DNA from: CAWCGU01 sp963795195
GTDB lineage: Bacteria; Actinomycetota; Thermoleophilia; Solirubrobacterales; 70-9
DNA length: 64,000 nt
Assembly (NCBI GenBank): GCA_963795195.1
Contig: CAWCGU010000003.1
Location: 248,001 to 312,000 of the forward strand
Reading direction: 5' to 3'
Made by a program: the position numbers and the translations under genes
In this document: piece after piece, positions 51,498-60,007 of the stretch
How the letters are laid out: each line of letters starts with the position of its first letter
Position numbering within the stretch: position 1 is the stretch's first letter
The notes under the pieces: model-generated
Database searches by the model: none
What the model saw: the letters and a program-made list of their open reading frames with translations, nothing else
What the model was told of the DNA's origin: nothing

Positions 51498-51923
51498 TTA
51501 CCCGCAGGCCTGCGGGTTGCGCTCACACTCTTGTTCGAACGCCTCTTCGGGGCTGCCGGGAGTGGGAGGTAGATCGTTCTCAGGACTGTCCACGCCTCCC
51601 TGTGCTCCCCCGCCTGGTGCCGAGGGCTGACCTTCGTTGCCGGAACCGGCCTCGCCGCCCCCCGGTGCCGGCGCTCCTCCGCTCGTGCCGGCTCCCTCAG
51701 CGCCGCTGGTGGATGTGGTCGACGTGGTGGTTGTCGAGGTCGCCTGCTCGCGGGCCGGCCGAGTCGTTGTCGTGGCGGCGCCTGAGGATTCCTCGGCGCC
51801 GAACGCGCCGGTTGCACCTGAGGCCGGGGTCGTCGTGGCCTGCTCGTCGTCGCCGCAGGCCGAGGCACCGAGCGCCAGTGTCGCCGCAGCTGCGGCGACA
51901 AGCAGGCTTCGCCGTGGCCTCAA
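51498..51923 (-). CDS. small low-complexity lipoprotein
   Basis: About 141 residues. Signal with lipobox (RRSLLVAAAAATLALGASACGDD), then Thr/Ser/Gly/Pro-rich low-complexity sequence and an acidic C-terminus with a Cys pair (QECERNPQACG). TTG 51923 overlaps the TGA of the upstream zinc-ribbon gene, giving a complete lipobox; a frame open to 52007 is rejected. Function unknown. Confidence 0.6.
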   Translation of the reverse strand: MRPRRSLLVAAAAATLALGASACGDDEQATTTPASGATGAFGAEESSGAATTTTRPAREQATSTTTTSTTSTSGAEGAGTSGGAPAPGGGEAGSGNEGQPSAPGGGAQGGVDSPENDLPPTPGSPEEAFEQECERNPQACG

Positions 51924-52192
51924 CTGTCGTCGAGAGCGGCCTGGCGCAGACCGCAGTAGGGGCAGTCGCTGAGATCGAGCTCGATCAGCTGGTTGCAGCG
52001 GCGGCACTCACGCAGGTTCTCCGGCGTTCGCAGCAAAGCCGATTCCGAAGGGGCAAGCGGCAGCACGCGGGTGACCGGCAGCATTTCCTCGCCCGTCTCG
52101 CGGTCCACGTAGACGCTTCCGAGCTCGGCCTCCGCAATCGCCTCGCGGCCGGATGCAGGTGCGCGCAGGCGGTATCTCTGCTTCTCGCTCAC
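51920..52192 (-). CDS. small zinc-ribbon protein
   Basis: 90 residues. N-terminal beta-rich part (YRLRAPASGREAIAEAELGS) and a C-terminal zinc ribbon of two CxxC knuckles: RECRRCNQLI and SDCPYCGLR. GTG 52192 follows a TAGGCT box by 7 nt. Function unknown; coupled to the downstream lipoprotein gene. Confidence 0.68.
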   Translation of the reverse strand: MSEKQRYRLRAPASGREAIAEAELGSVYVDRETGEEMLPVTRVLPLAPSESALLRTPENLRECRRCNQLIELDLSDCPYCGLRQAALDDS

Positions 52193-52199
52193 GGGTCAG

Positions 52200-52205
52200 A
52201 GCCTA
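52200..52205 (-). promoter_or_regulatory. -10 element of leaderless promoter
   Basis: TAGGCT on the minus strand, 7 nt before GTG 52192. Confidence 0.42.
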
Positions 52206-52231
52206 TCCAGAAACTCGGCGCACCTCCGCAA

Positions 52232-52237
52232 TACGCT
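52232..52237 (+). promoter_or_regulatory. -10 element placing an ATC start codon
   Basis: TACGCT ending 7 nt before ATC 52245. The same box with the same spacing class precedes ATG 22798, so the transcript should begin at the ATC. Confidence 0.42.
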
Positions 52238-52244
52238 GGCGCCC

Positions 52245-53804
52245 ATCAAAGTCCTGGTCTTTCACGGCTATCTGCTGGGTGGCACCGGCAGCAACGTCTA
52301 CAACGCCAGTCTTGCCCAGGCACTAGCTGGGCTCGGACACGAGGTACACCTGCTCTGCCAGGATCGTGACGCAGGCGCGCTCGGGTGGGTTGACGCCGTC
52401 GGAGGTGGCGGGGCGGGCCCAGGCAGCGTGACCGTCCACGTGCCGGACATCGGCGGCCTCCTTCCCGTTTACGTCCATGACGAGTACGCCGGCTTCGAGG
52501 TCAAGACCTTCGGGGAGCTGAGCGATCAGGAGCTCGACGCCTACCTGGCGGCGAACGTGGCCGCGGTGCGAGAAGTAGCCGATCGAGCCGGGGGAGTGGA
52601 CGCGGCGCTCGCCAACCACCTGGTCATGGGCCCCGTGATCCTGGCCCGTTCGGGCCTCAACTACGCAGCCAAAATTCACGGCTCGGCGCTCGAATTCACC
52701 GTCAAGCGCGATCCGCAGAGGTTCCTGCCCTACGCGCGGGAGGGGCTGGAGCGGGCTTCATGCGTGCTGGTGGGTTCGCGGCACACAGCGACAGCGCTCT
52801 GGGAAACGCTGGAGGACGAGGCCGTGGTGAAGAAGACGCGGCTGGGGCCTCCCGGGGTGGATGTGGAGCTCTTTGCACCGAAGGAGCGGGGAGCTGCCGA
52901 GAGCGCCGTCCGCGAGCTTGCCATCAACGTTTCGGGTGACGTCCCACGAGAAGCGTCGAACAGTTCGACGGAACCCGTGGGACCCCCCACCGTGGGCGGC
53001 TTCGGCCGCGATCCCGCTGCCGCTCGGACCGCGCTGGAGCGCTACGCCGGCGCCGAGGGCCCGCGCGTCATCTTTGTCGGCAAGCTGATCCGCACCAAGG
53101 GCGTGGACCTGTTGCTCGCCGCCTGGCCGCTGATCCACGCCGCCAATCCCGGCGCCCGTCTTCTCATCGTCGGCTTCGGCGAAGCACGCAAGCAGACCGA
53201 GTCCCTTTGGCGCGCTCTCGAAGCCGGGGACATCGCGGCGGCCCGAGCGGTCGCCCAGGCTCCGGGCCCGCAGGGCGACCTGGCCCTGCTCGATGCCTTC
53301 CTCAGCGCCACCTACCACACTTACTCCGAGGCGGCTCGCAATGCGGCCGGAAGCGTCGACTTCACCGGCCGCCTCGAGCACGACGAGGTCGCCGTCGTCC
53401 TGCCGGCGGCCGAGGCGATGGTGGTGCCCAGCACCTTTCCGGAGGCCTTCGGGATGGTCGCGGCGGAGGCGGCGGCCACCGGCGCGCTTCCGGTCTGCGC
53501 TGACCACTCCGGGCTCCACGAGGTTGCGGGCGAACTCGCCGACAGGCTGGACGCGGATGTTGCTGGACTTCTGGCCTTCGGACTGGGTCCGGGGTCCGTT
53601 GAGGGGATCGCGGCCCGTCTCAACGCCTGGTTGGCACTCCCGCGGACGCGGCGAGAAGCGGCTCGCGAGGCGCTGGTGGCGACCACACGGGAGCTCTGGA
53701 GCTGGGCGGGTGTGGCCGGGGCGGTGATCGCGGCGTCCGGCGCGGAGCTCGGTTCGATTCCACTTGTGCCGCCTGCCTCAATCCCGACAACGACTGGCGA
53801 CTGA
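52245..53804 (+). CDS. GT4 family glycosyltransferase with atypical ATC start
   Basis: About 519 residues. The N-terminal acceptor domain reads IKVLVFHGYLLGGTGSNVYN, which is a standard GT4 beginning with the glycine loop, so translation must start at or before 52245. No ATG, GTG or TTG exists in frame between the preceding region and 52428; the first canonical start (GTG 52428) would remove this essential part. Donor domain: IFVGKLIRTKGVDLLLAAWP, and EX7E in FPEAFGMVAAEAA, then HSGLHEVAG. A TACGCT -10 box sets the likely transcript start at the ATC itself. Lone GT4 gene, divergent from the zinc-ribbon gene. Confidence 0.8.
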   Translation: MKVLVFHGYLLGGTGSNVYNASLAQALAGLGHEVHLLCQDRDAGALGWVDAVGGGGAGPGSVTVHVPDIGGLLPVYVHDEYAGFEVKTFGELSDQELDAYLAANVAAVREVADRAGGVDAALANHLVMGPVILARSGLNYAAKIHGSALEFTVKRDPQRFLPYAREGLERASCVLVGSRHTATALWETLEDEAVVKKTRLGPPGVDVELFAPKERGAAESAVRELAINVSGDVPREASNSSTEPVGPPTVGGFGRDPAAARTALERYAGAEGPRVIFVGKLIRTKGVDLLLAAWPLIHAANPGARLLIVGFGEARKQTESLWRALEAGDIAAARAVAQAPGPQGDLALLDAFLSATYHTYSEAARNAAGSVDFTGRLEHDEVAVVLPAAEAMVVPSTFPEAFGMVAAEAAATGALPVCADHSGLHEVAGELADRLDADVAGLLAFGLGPGSVEGIAARLNAWLALPRTRREAAREALVATTRELWSWAGVAGAVIAASGAELGSIPLVPPASIPTTTGD

Positions 53805-53814
53805 CGACTACGCA

Positions 53815-53820
53815 TAGAAT
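53815..53820 (+). promoter_or_regulatory. -10 element of the ctaC operon
   Basis: TAGAAT, 33 nt before ATG 53854; predicted leader about 26 nt. Confidence 0.4.
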
Positions 53821-53853
53821 GGCGCCGCCAGTGCAGCCGACCCCCGCCATCTC

Positions 53854-54609
53854 ATGAGTCGTTCCACCCTCGCCAAGCTCGTTGGAGTGATGCTCGCGCT
53901 CGGGACGATCACGTCCGTGATCATGCTGATCCCGGATTGGAACGGCGAGCAGGCATCGACCGCGGCGCCCAAGATCGACACGCTGCTCGACGTGATGATC
54001 GTGATCTCCTCCTACGTCTTCGCTGTCGTGATGGTGATGATGGGCTACTGCATCTGGCGCTACCGCGCCAAGCCCGGCGACGAGTCCGACGGCGAGCCGA
54101 TCCACGGCAACACGCGGCTGGAGATCATCTGGACCCTGATCCCGACCGTGATCGTGCTCGTCTGCGCCGGCTACAGCTGGATCATCCTCGACGACATCGA
54201 GGCCAGCGAGAATCCGAAGACGATCCACGTCTCCGCCCAGCAGTTCAAGTGGACGTTCGACTACCCGGAGGAAGGGATCACCTCCAACGAGTTGCACGTT
54301 CCGGTCAACCAGCAGCTTGAGTTCGAGATGAACGCCCTCGACGTGCTGCACTCGTTCTGGGTGCCGGAGTGGCGGATCAAGAAGGACCTCGTGCCGGGAC
54401 TTCAGACATCGATCGTGGTCACCCCCGACAAGGAGGGCACCTTCTCCCTCGTCTGCACCGAGCTCTGCGGCGTCGGCCACTCGACGATGCGCGCGTTCGT
54501 CGTCGTCGAGTCGCAGGCTGACTACGCAGAATGGGTGGCCGATCAGCCCGAAATCAACCCCGAAGGACCCGTCCAGGCAGGCCGGGAGGCCGCCACCCAG
54601 GTTGAGTAA
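53854..54609 (+). CDS. ctaC: cytochrome c oxidase subunit II
   Basis: 251 residues. Three hydrophobic helices (LVGVMLALGTITSVIML, a second at 45-70, EIIWTLIPTVIVLVCAGYSW), then the periplasmic-side cupredoxin domain. CuA ligands are all present: His in LHSFWVPEW, and CTELCGVGHSTM with both Cys, Glu, His and Met. No C-terminal CxxCH, so it is not a caa3 fusion. Followed by ctaD after 12 bp with AAGGTGAG as ribosome binding site. Confidence 0.95.
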   Translation: MSRSTLAKLVGVMLALGTITSVIMLIPDWNGEQASTAAPKIDTLLDVMIVISSYVFAVVMVMMGYCIWRYRAKPGDESDGEPIHGNTRLEIIWTLIPTVIVLVCAGYSWIILDDIEASENPKTIHVSAQQFKWTFDYPEEGITSNELHVPVNQQLEFEMNALDVLHSFWVPEWRIKKDLVPGLQTSIVVTPDKEGTFSLVCTELCGVGHSTMRAFVVVESQADYAEWVADQPEINPEGPVQAGREAATQVE

Positions 54610-54621
54610 GGTGAGAATTTG

Positions 54622-56544
54622 ATGCCCGCGGCACTCAAACAACCGGGTTGGCCCCGCGCCCTGATGGGGCTGCTGATCGGCGGCGGCTTCGGCTTTGGCT
54701 TGGTCGTCGCGCTGCGAGCGATCTCCGGGCTCGAGATCTACCAGACCGAGCAGACCGGCTACCCGCATGTGATCGTTCCCGCGATCACCGCGCCGCTGGG
54801 CTTCCTCGTCGGCCTCGGTTGCTTCGACTACTGGTTCCGATGGGCGGCCGGCCGGCCGACGATCCCGGACGACCATGCCCAGCACGGCGCCAAGACCTGG
54901 AAGGACTACTTCAAGTTCAACACCGATCACAAGGTGATCGGCATCCAGTACACGGTCACGTCGATCTTCTTCTTCTTCATCGGCGGCTTCCTGGCGATGC
55001 TGATGCGGGCCGAGCTGGCCCAGCCGGGCACGCAGATCGTCGACCCGGGTGTCTTCAACGGGCTTTTCTCGACCCACGCCGCGCTGATGATCTTCGTCTT
55101 CGTGATCCCGATCTTCGCCGGGCTCGCGAACTACGTGCTGCCGTTGATGATCGGGGCGCCGGACATGGCGTTTCCGCGCCTCAACGGCCTCAGCTTCTGG
55201 CTGCTGCCGATCGCCGGCATACTCTTCTTGGCCAGCTATCTCGTGCCCGGGGGCGCGTTCGACGCCGGCTGGACCGGGTACGCCCCGCTTTCAACCGGAG
55301 CGCCGTTAGGCCAGTCGTTCTTCAACCTGGGAGTCCAGTTCGCCGGGGCCTCGTCGGTGGCGACCGCCCTCAACTTCCTTGTGACGATCATCACGATGCG
55401 TGCGCCAGGGATGAATTTCTGGCGCATGCCGCTGCTGGTCTGGGCCAACTTCTCGACCTCCTTGCTCGTCGTGGCCGCGACCCCGTTCATCGCCGGCGTC
55501 CAGTTCATGGTCCTCTTCGACCGCGCCCTGCACACGAACTTCTTCCAGTCGGCCTTCGGGGGCGACGTGATCAGCTACCAGCACATCTTCTGGTTCTACT
55601 CGCACCCGGCCGTCTACATCATGATGCTGCCGGGCTTCGGGATCATCTCCGAGGTCATCTCGACCCACTCCCGAAAACCGATCTTCGGCTACCGGTTGAT
55701 GGCGTTGGCGCTGCTGGGCATCGTCGTGCTGGCGTTTGCCGTCTGGGCGCACCACATGTTCGTCTCCGGGATGTTCAGCTGGCTGCGCGTGCCGATGATG
55801 ATCACGACGCTGCTGATCGCGGTGCCGACCGGGATCAAGATCTTCTCCTGGTTAGCCACGCTCTTCGGAGCGAAACTGCATCTCTACTCGACAGCGATGC
55901 TGTTCTCGCTCGGCTTCATCGTCACCTTCGTGATCGGCGGCATCTCGGGGGTGATGCTGGGCATGGTGCCGATCGATATCCACGTCTCCGACACGTACTT
56001 CATCGTCGCCCACATCCACTTCGTGCTCTTCGGCGGTTCCGTGTTCACGATCTTCGCCGGGATCTACCACTGGTTCCCGAAGATGACAGGGCGAATGTAC
56101 GACGAGCGCCTGGGGCGATGGCACTTCTGGCTGACGCTGGTCGGCATGCTCGGGACCTTCATCCCGATGCACTGGATCGGCATGGAGGGGATGCCTCGAC
56201 GGGTCGCCGACTACGCCGCCCAGTTCGGAGACTGGAACCTGATGATCACGGTTTCCAGCTTTTTGCTCGGCGCCGCTCAGCTGATCTTCCTCTACAACAT
56301 GGTCGTCTCCTGGAAGTGGGGTCCGAGGGCTCCGGCGAACCCCTGGCGTGCCAAGACAATCGAGTGGCAGGTCTCCTCACCGCCGCCTCTGTTCAACTTC
56401 GATGAGGTTCCGCGCGTTGTCGGCGGCCCCTACGAATTCGGTGTTCCCGGCGCGCGTCACGCGATCATGGCCGGCGAGGAGGCAGGCGTCGGCGGGCCCG
56501 AGCCCGCCAAAGCCGCGACTGCGCCGGCCGGAGCGTCGCCGTGA
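54622..56544 (+). CDS. ctaD: cytochrome c oxidase subunit I, A2 type
   Basis: 640 residues. The canonical core starts at TDHKVIGIQYTV (residue 101); before it are two additional hydrophobic segments (about 12-35 and 49-68). Heme a ligand in FSTHAALMIF, CuB/heme a3 ligands in WFYSHPAVYIMMLPG, HH in WAHHMFVSGM, and VAHIHFVLFGG. The D-channel Glu of A1 oxidases (HPEV) is replaced by the YSHPAV motif, which defines A2-type heme-copper oxidases. K-channel Lys in PTGIKIFSW is present. ATG 54622 preferred to TTG 54619. Stop overlaps the next gene (GTGA). Confidence 0.95.
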   Translation: MPAALKQPGWPRALMGLLIGGGFGFGLVVALRAISGLEIYQTEQTGYPHVIVPAITAPLGFLVGLGCFDYWFRWAAGRPTIPDDHAQHGAKTWKDYFKFNTDHKVIGIQYTVTSIFFFFIGGFLAMLMRAELAQPGTQIVDPGVFNGLFSTHAALMIFVFVIPIFAGLANYVLPLMIGAPDMAFPRLNGLSFWLLPIAGILFLASYLVPGGAFDAGWTGYAPLSTGAPLGQSFFNLGVQFAGASSVATALNFLVTIITMRAPGMNFWRMPLLVWANFSTSLLVVAATPFIAGVQFMVLFDRALHTNFFQSAFGGDVISYQHIFWFYSHPAVYIMMLPGFGIISEVISTHSRKPIFGYRLMALALLGIVVLAFAVWAHHMFVSGMFSWLRVPMMITTLLIAVPTGIKIFSWLATLFGAKLHLYSTAMLFSLGFIVTFVIGGISGVMLGMVPIDIHVSDTYFIVAHIHFVLFGGSVFTIFAGIYHWFPKMTGRMYDERLGRWHFWLTLVGMLGTFIPMHWIGMEGMPRRVADYAAQFGDWNLMITVSSFLLGAAQLIFLYNMVVSWKWGPRAPANPWRAKTIEWQVSSPPPLFNFDEVPRVVGGPYEFGVPGARHAIMAGEEAGVGGPEPAKAATAPAGASP

Positions 56545-57506
56545 GCGGCGGTGCGCAGAGCGGTGAAGCCGTGGTATCCGCCAACGGGCCGCGTGTCCCC
56601 GAACCTGTCGTCGATGTCGCCGGGCAGACGGTGCTGGCGTTCCTGAACGAAGTGGCGGGCGGGCGCAGGCTGCTCGAGACGCTTCGTGACCGTCACGAGC
56701 GCGGCGCCATTCGGCTGGCTCTCGTCGCGCCCCAGAATCAGCCGGCCGCCGGTCAAATCGTTGATCGGGATGAGCTTCATGACGCAGCCCAGGCCCGCGT
56801 CGAGGTGACGCAGGGGCTGCTCCGGGAGTTCGGCGTCGATTCGGTCGGCGCGGTGATGGACCCGGACCCCGCCCTTGCGCTCGACGACGCCGCCCGGGCC
56901 TTCAGCCCGGCCGAGGTGGTCCTCTCGTGTCTGGCAGAGACGCGGATCGGGATGCTGCGGCGCGATCTCGTTGCCTGGGCCGAAGAAAACGTCGAGGCGC
57001 CGGTCACGCATATCCCGGTGCGGATCGAGGACGACGCCATCCGCTGGGACGTCACTCACACGCTCGTTGTCGCCACCAAGACGGTCGACAGTCCCGAGCT
57101 TCTGGAGAACCTCAAGGAAAGGGCGGCGAACAAGCCACACCGCTACACCTTCATCTGCCCGCGCTCCGGCGAGCTCAGCCGCGCTGACGTCTCCGCGCGC
57201 CTTGCGCGGGCACTTGCCGAGATCTACCGCAGTGACATCGACGGCACCGGCCAGCCGATGAGTCCGGAGCCGTTTGCCGCCGTGCGTAACGCGATCCACC
57301 ACTACCGGATCGACGACATCCTGATCTCGACCCTCGCCGGCGAGCAGTCCGTCTGGTTGCAGGAGGGGTTGCTGGACCGGGTCAAGGAGATCACCGAGAA
57401 GCCGATCGACCACATCGAGGCCCACGCTCGCGAGGAAATCGGCGAATCGGCGGCCGCGGCAGTCGCGACCACGGTCTCTGAGGGACACGAGGGGTCACAC
57501 CTCTGA
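56541..57506 (+). CDS. two-domain universal-stress-protein-like protein inside the oxidase operon
   Basis: 321 residues, not a known oxidase subunit. Two Usp-like alpha/beta domains: first about 20-155 (FLNEVAGGRRLLETL, LAETRIGMLRRDLVAW), second about 165-300 (HTLVVATKTVDSPELL, IDDILISTLAGEQSVWLQEG, KPIDHIEAH). The second domain matches the C-terminal half of the protein at 60008-60649 (LIISTHPASTSKWLERG), so the two genes are paralogues. GTG 56541 overlaps the ctaD stop by 4 and its own stop overlaps ctaE ATG by 1, so it is co-translated with the oxidase. Role unknown; may be regulatory or nucleotide-binding (inference). Confidence 0.72.
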   Translation: MSGGAQSGEAVVSANGPRVPEPVVDVAGQTVLAFLNEVAGGRRLLETLRDRHERGAIRLALVAPQNQPAAGQIVDRDELHDAAQARVEVTQGLLREFGVDSVGAVMDPDPALALDDAARAFSPAEVVLSCLAETRIGMLRRDLVAWAEENVEAPVTHIPVRIEDDAIRWDVTHTLVVATKTVDSPELLENLKERAANKPHRYTFICPRSGELSRADVSARLARALAEIYRSDIDGTGQPMSPEPFAAVRNAIHHYRIDDILISTLAGEQSVWLQEGLLDRVKEITEKPIDHIEAHAREEIGESAAAAVATTVSEGHEGSHL

Positions 57507-58138
57507 TGGAAAGCGCATCGATAGCTCTCGGCGGCGGCGTCGCCCACGACGACCACCATCACGGTCCTCCGGAGGCGAACCAGAGCTCCCGGATTGACCG
57601 CCAGACGCTCGGCATCCTGCTCTTCATCATCTCCGAGGCGATGCTCTTCGGAGCGTTCTTCGCTGCCTACTTTTTCATTCGCGTAGTCGCCAACGACGGG
57701 CCTTGGCCGCCGGAGCCGTATGAGCTGCCGAAGCTCGTCGCCGGGATGAACACGTTGATCCTGGTCTCCTCGAGCTTCACGATCCACTGGGCGCTCGAGT
57801 CCGTCCGCAAGAACGAGCGCAACGGACTGCTGTTCGGGCTCGGCGCGACCTTCCTGCTCGGCGCGACCTTCCTCTTCATCCAGATGAACGAGTACGTCCA
57901 CATCGGCTTCAGCGGCCGCGACGGTGCCTTCGGATCGATCTTCTACGGGCTCACGGGCTTGCACGGTGCGCACGTCTTCGTCGGTCTGACCCTGCTCGCA
58001 TTCGCCAACATCCGCGCCTGGAAGGGCCACTTCGGCCCTGCGGCCAAGGATCACCTCGGAGTCGAGGTCCCGGGCATCTACTGGCATTTCGTGGACGTGA
58101 TGTGGATCATCGTCTACGTGAGCGTCTACATCCTTTAG
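57506..58138 (+). CDS. ctaE: cytochrome c oxidase subunit III
   Basis: 210 residues, five hydrophobic helices. LGILLFIISEAMLFGAFFAAYF, NTLILVSSSFTIHWAL, and the ending GIYWHFVDVMWIIVYVSVYI are characteristic. A His-rich stretch (HDDHHHG) precedes the first helix. Translationally coupled to the upstream Usp-like gene by a 1-base overlap. Last gene of the ctaC-ctaD-usp-ctaE operon. Confidence 0.95.
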   Translation: MESASIALGGGVAHDDHHHGPPEANQSSRIDRQTLGILLFIISEAMLFGAFFAAYFFIRVVANDGPWPPEPYELPKLVAGMNTLILVSSSFTIHWALESVRKNERNGLLFGLGATFLLGATFLFIQMNEYVHIGFSGRDGAFGSIFYGLTGLHGAHVFVGLTLLAFANIRAWKGHFGPAAKDHLGVEVPGIYWHFVDVMWIIVYVSVYIL

Positions 58139-58193
58139 CGCCTACCGGGCTGCTTGGTTTTCGGAGCCGTTGTCGATTCGAACTGGCGGCGGG

Positions 58194-59923
58194 CTAGTTG
58201 CTGGACCCTGCGGAGATGACTGGGACCTCCACGGGGGCGTTCTCAGCGTCTGTGAGCATCGCTCCTGAGCGTTTCTGGGGCTTGGGGGCGGGTTTCGGGA
58301 ACTTGTTCGTGAAGAGCCTCTGCCAGACGCTGATGAAGCCCATTCGCCAGAGCACGTAGCCGGTGCGGCCCGGGATTGCGGAGAAGTCCATGCGTCGCAG
58401 GTGGCTGAGGGCTCGCCGGCCCAGGTAGAGCGTGCGCAGGAAATGCGCCAGGCGCGGGTACTCGGCTTGTTCCTCCGTGCACGCTCTTACGGGCCGCAGC
58501 ATCAGCTGCCAGAGCCACCTGGGCGGCTTCCAGAGGCAGAGGACGTAGAGGAGGATGTTCCCCCAGCGCGGCGGGATGGCGAAGTACGTCGCCGAGATCT
58601 CCTCGATGTCGACGCCGGCCTGCTTCATCGCCTTCTCGAGCTCGGTGTTGGGGATCACCCGCAGCGAGTAGACGAACAGCGTGTACGGACGGTCCATCGC
58701 GTAGAGCAACTCCAGGTTGTCGATCGCGTCCTGGCGCGTCTCGATCGGGTTGTCGGTGATGATGTCGTAGGCCGGGGGGATGTGGTACTTGGGCGCAAAC
58801 GAAGCGTTGATCCGTCCCGCGGCGAGGATCTTCTCGGGCGGGCTCGGGCGCTTGTAGAAGTCGAGGATGCGCTTCGAGCCGGATTGGATGCCCATCCGGA
58901 TCCGGTTCATGCCCGCCCAGGTGAGGATCTCGAACTTGTCCTGCTTGACGTAGTTGGGAATCACGCCGTAGACGGCGAAGGGGATGCCCAGCTCGTCATG
59001 CCACATCGTCGCGAACTCCTCGAGCTCGGCGTAGGGAATGGCCATGAAGCTGTCGTCGTGGAAGCTCACCTGGCCGATGTGCGGGAAGCGCTCCCGCACC
59101 GACTTGACCTCGTCGACGATGTATCGCGCCGAGGGGTGGCGAATGCGCTTGTACTTGGCGTCGTTGGCGATGAACTTGGTGTTGCCGCAATAGGAGCAGT
59201 GAAAAGGGCAGCCGATCGACCAGAGCGTCGTGTAGGAGAGGCCGTCGTTGTCGATGTAATCGTCGACGTTCATCTCGCCGAAGCCGCTCGCCGCCGCCGC
59301 GGAAGATCATCTCGGTGCCGCCGTACATCGGGAACGGCAGCGCCTCCATCTGGTCGCGCGTCATCAGCGGCAGGAACATGTTCTTGATGAACTCGGGGTC
59401 CGAGCCGTTGCTCTCAGTCGCCGCTGCTGCCCGGCCGCCAGTAGCCGCCCGGCTTGAACCAGAAGTTCTTCGTCTTGGTGAAGTCACCCTCGTCCTTGAA
59501 GGCGTCGAGGAACTCGGTGAAGGCGAACTCACCCTCGCCGGTGCAGATGCCGTCGACGTCGGCCAGGATCGCGTTCTCGGGGTGGATGATCGGGTGGATT
59601 CCGCCCCAGATCTGGTAGGTCTGGGGCGAGATCTCCCGCAGCCGGCTGATGACCTTGCGGGTCAGCCCGGCGTAGCCGGTCATCGAGGAGTAGCCGACGA
59701 TGTCGGCGTCGGCGAGGCCGTGCGCGATCTCGTCGACCTCTGTATCGCCGAGGTCTCCAGCCTCACCCAGCGTGCCGCGTAGGCCTGCTCGGATCGAGCG
59801 GTAGCGGTTGGTGGAGACGTAGTAGGGGAGCGTGTCCTCGTTGATCCGCGAGACGTGCGCGGCAATTTTGCGAAAGCCGCACGAAGTGATTCCGTCCTCG
59901 AGTGAAACGAGCTTGATTCGCAT
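58194..59923 (-). pseudogene. B12-binding-domain radical SAM protein, split by two apparent frameshifts
   Basis: Three consecutive frames carry parts of one protein. Frame 1 (59923 to about 59420): B12-binding-type N-terminus with MRIKLVSLEDGITSCGFRKI, ADIVGYSSMTGYAGLTRK, QIWGGIHPIIHPENA and GEGEFAFTEFLDAF. Frame 2 (about 59430-59290): ESNGSDPEFIKN, LMTRDQMEALPFPMYG. Frame 3 (from about 59290 to 58194): LWSIGCPFHCSYCGNTKF with the CxxxCxxC iron-sulfur motif, FHDDSFMAI, RMGIQSGSKRIL and a helical tail. Removing one base near 59420 and one near 59294 restores a single frame of 575 codons (1730 minus 2 is divisible by 3). Class B radical SAM methylases or related enzymes have this layout. Pseudogene or sequencing artefact; product unknown. 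Confidence 0.75.
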
Positions 59924-59983
59924 AGCGAAGGAGGGTGGTTCCCTGGCCGCCCCCTGGCGGGTCATGGTACCGGCGCGTGGAGC

Positions 59984-59989
59984 TATTCT
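59984..59989 (+). promoter_or_regulatory. -10 element
   Basis: TATTCT, 18 nt before ATG 60008; AGGAG at about 59999-60003 is the ribosome binding site. Short leader. Confidence 0.38.
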
Positions 59990-60007
59990 GAGCCTGAGAG
60001 GAGACGC

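Noticed and set aside
52428..53804. GTG 52428 as start of the GT4 gene
   Set aside because: Would delete the conserved GT4 N-terminus encoded in frame from 52245.
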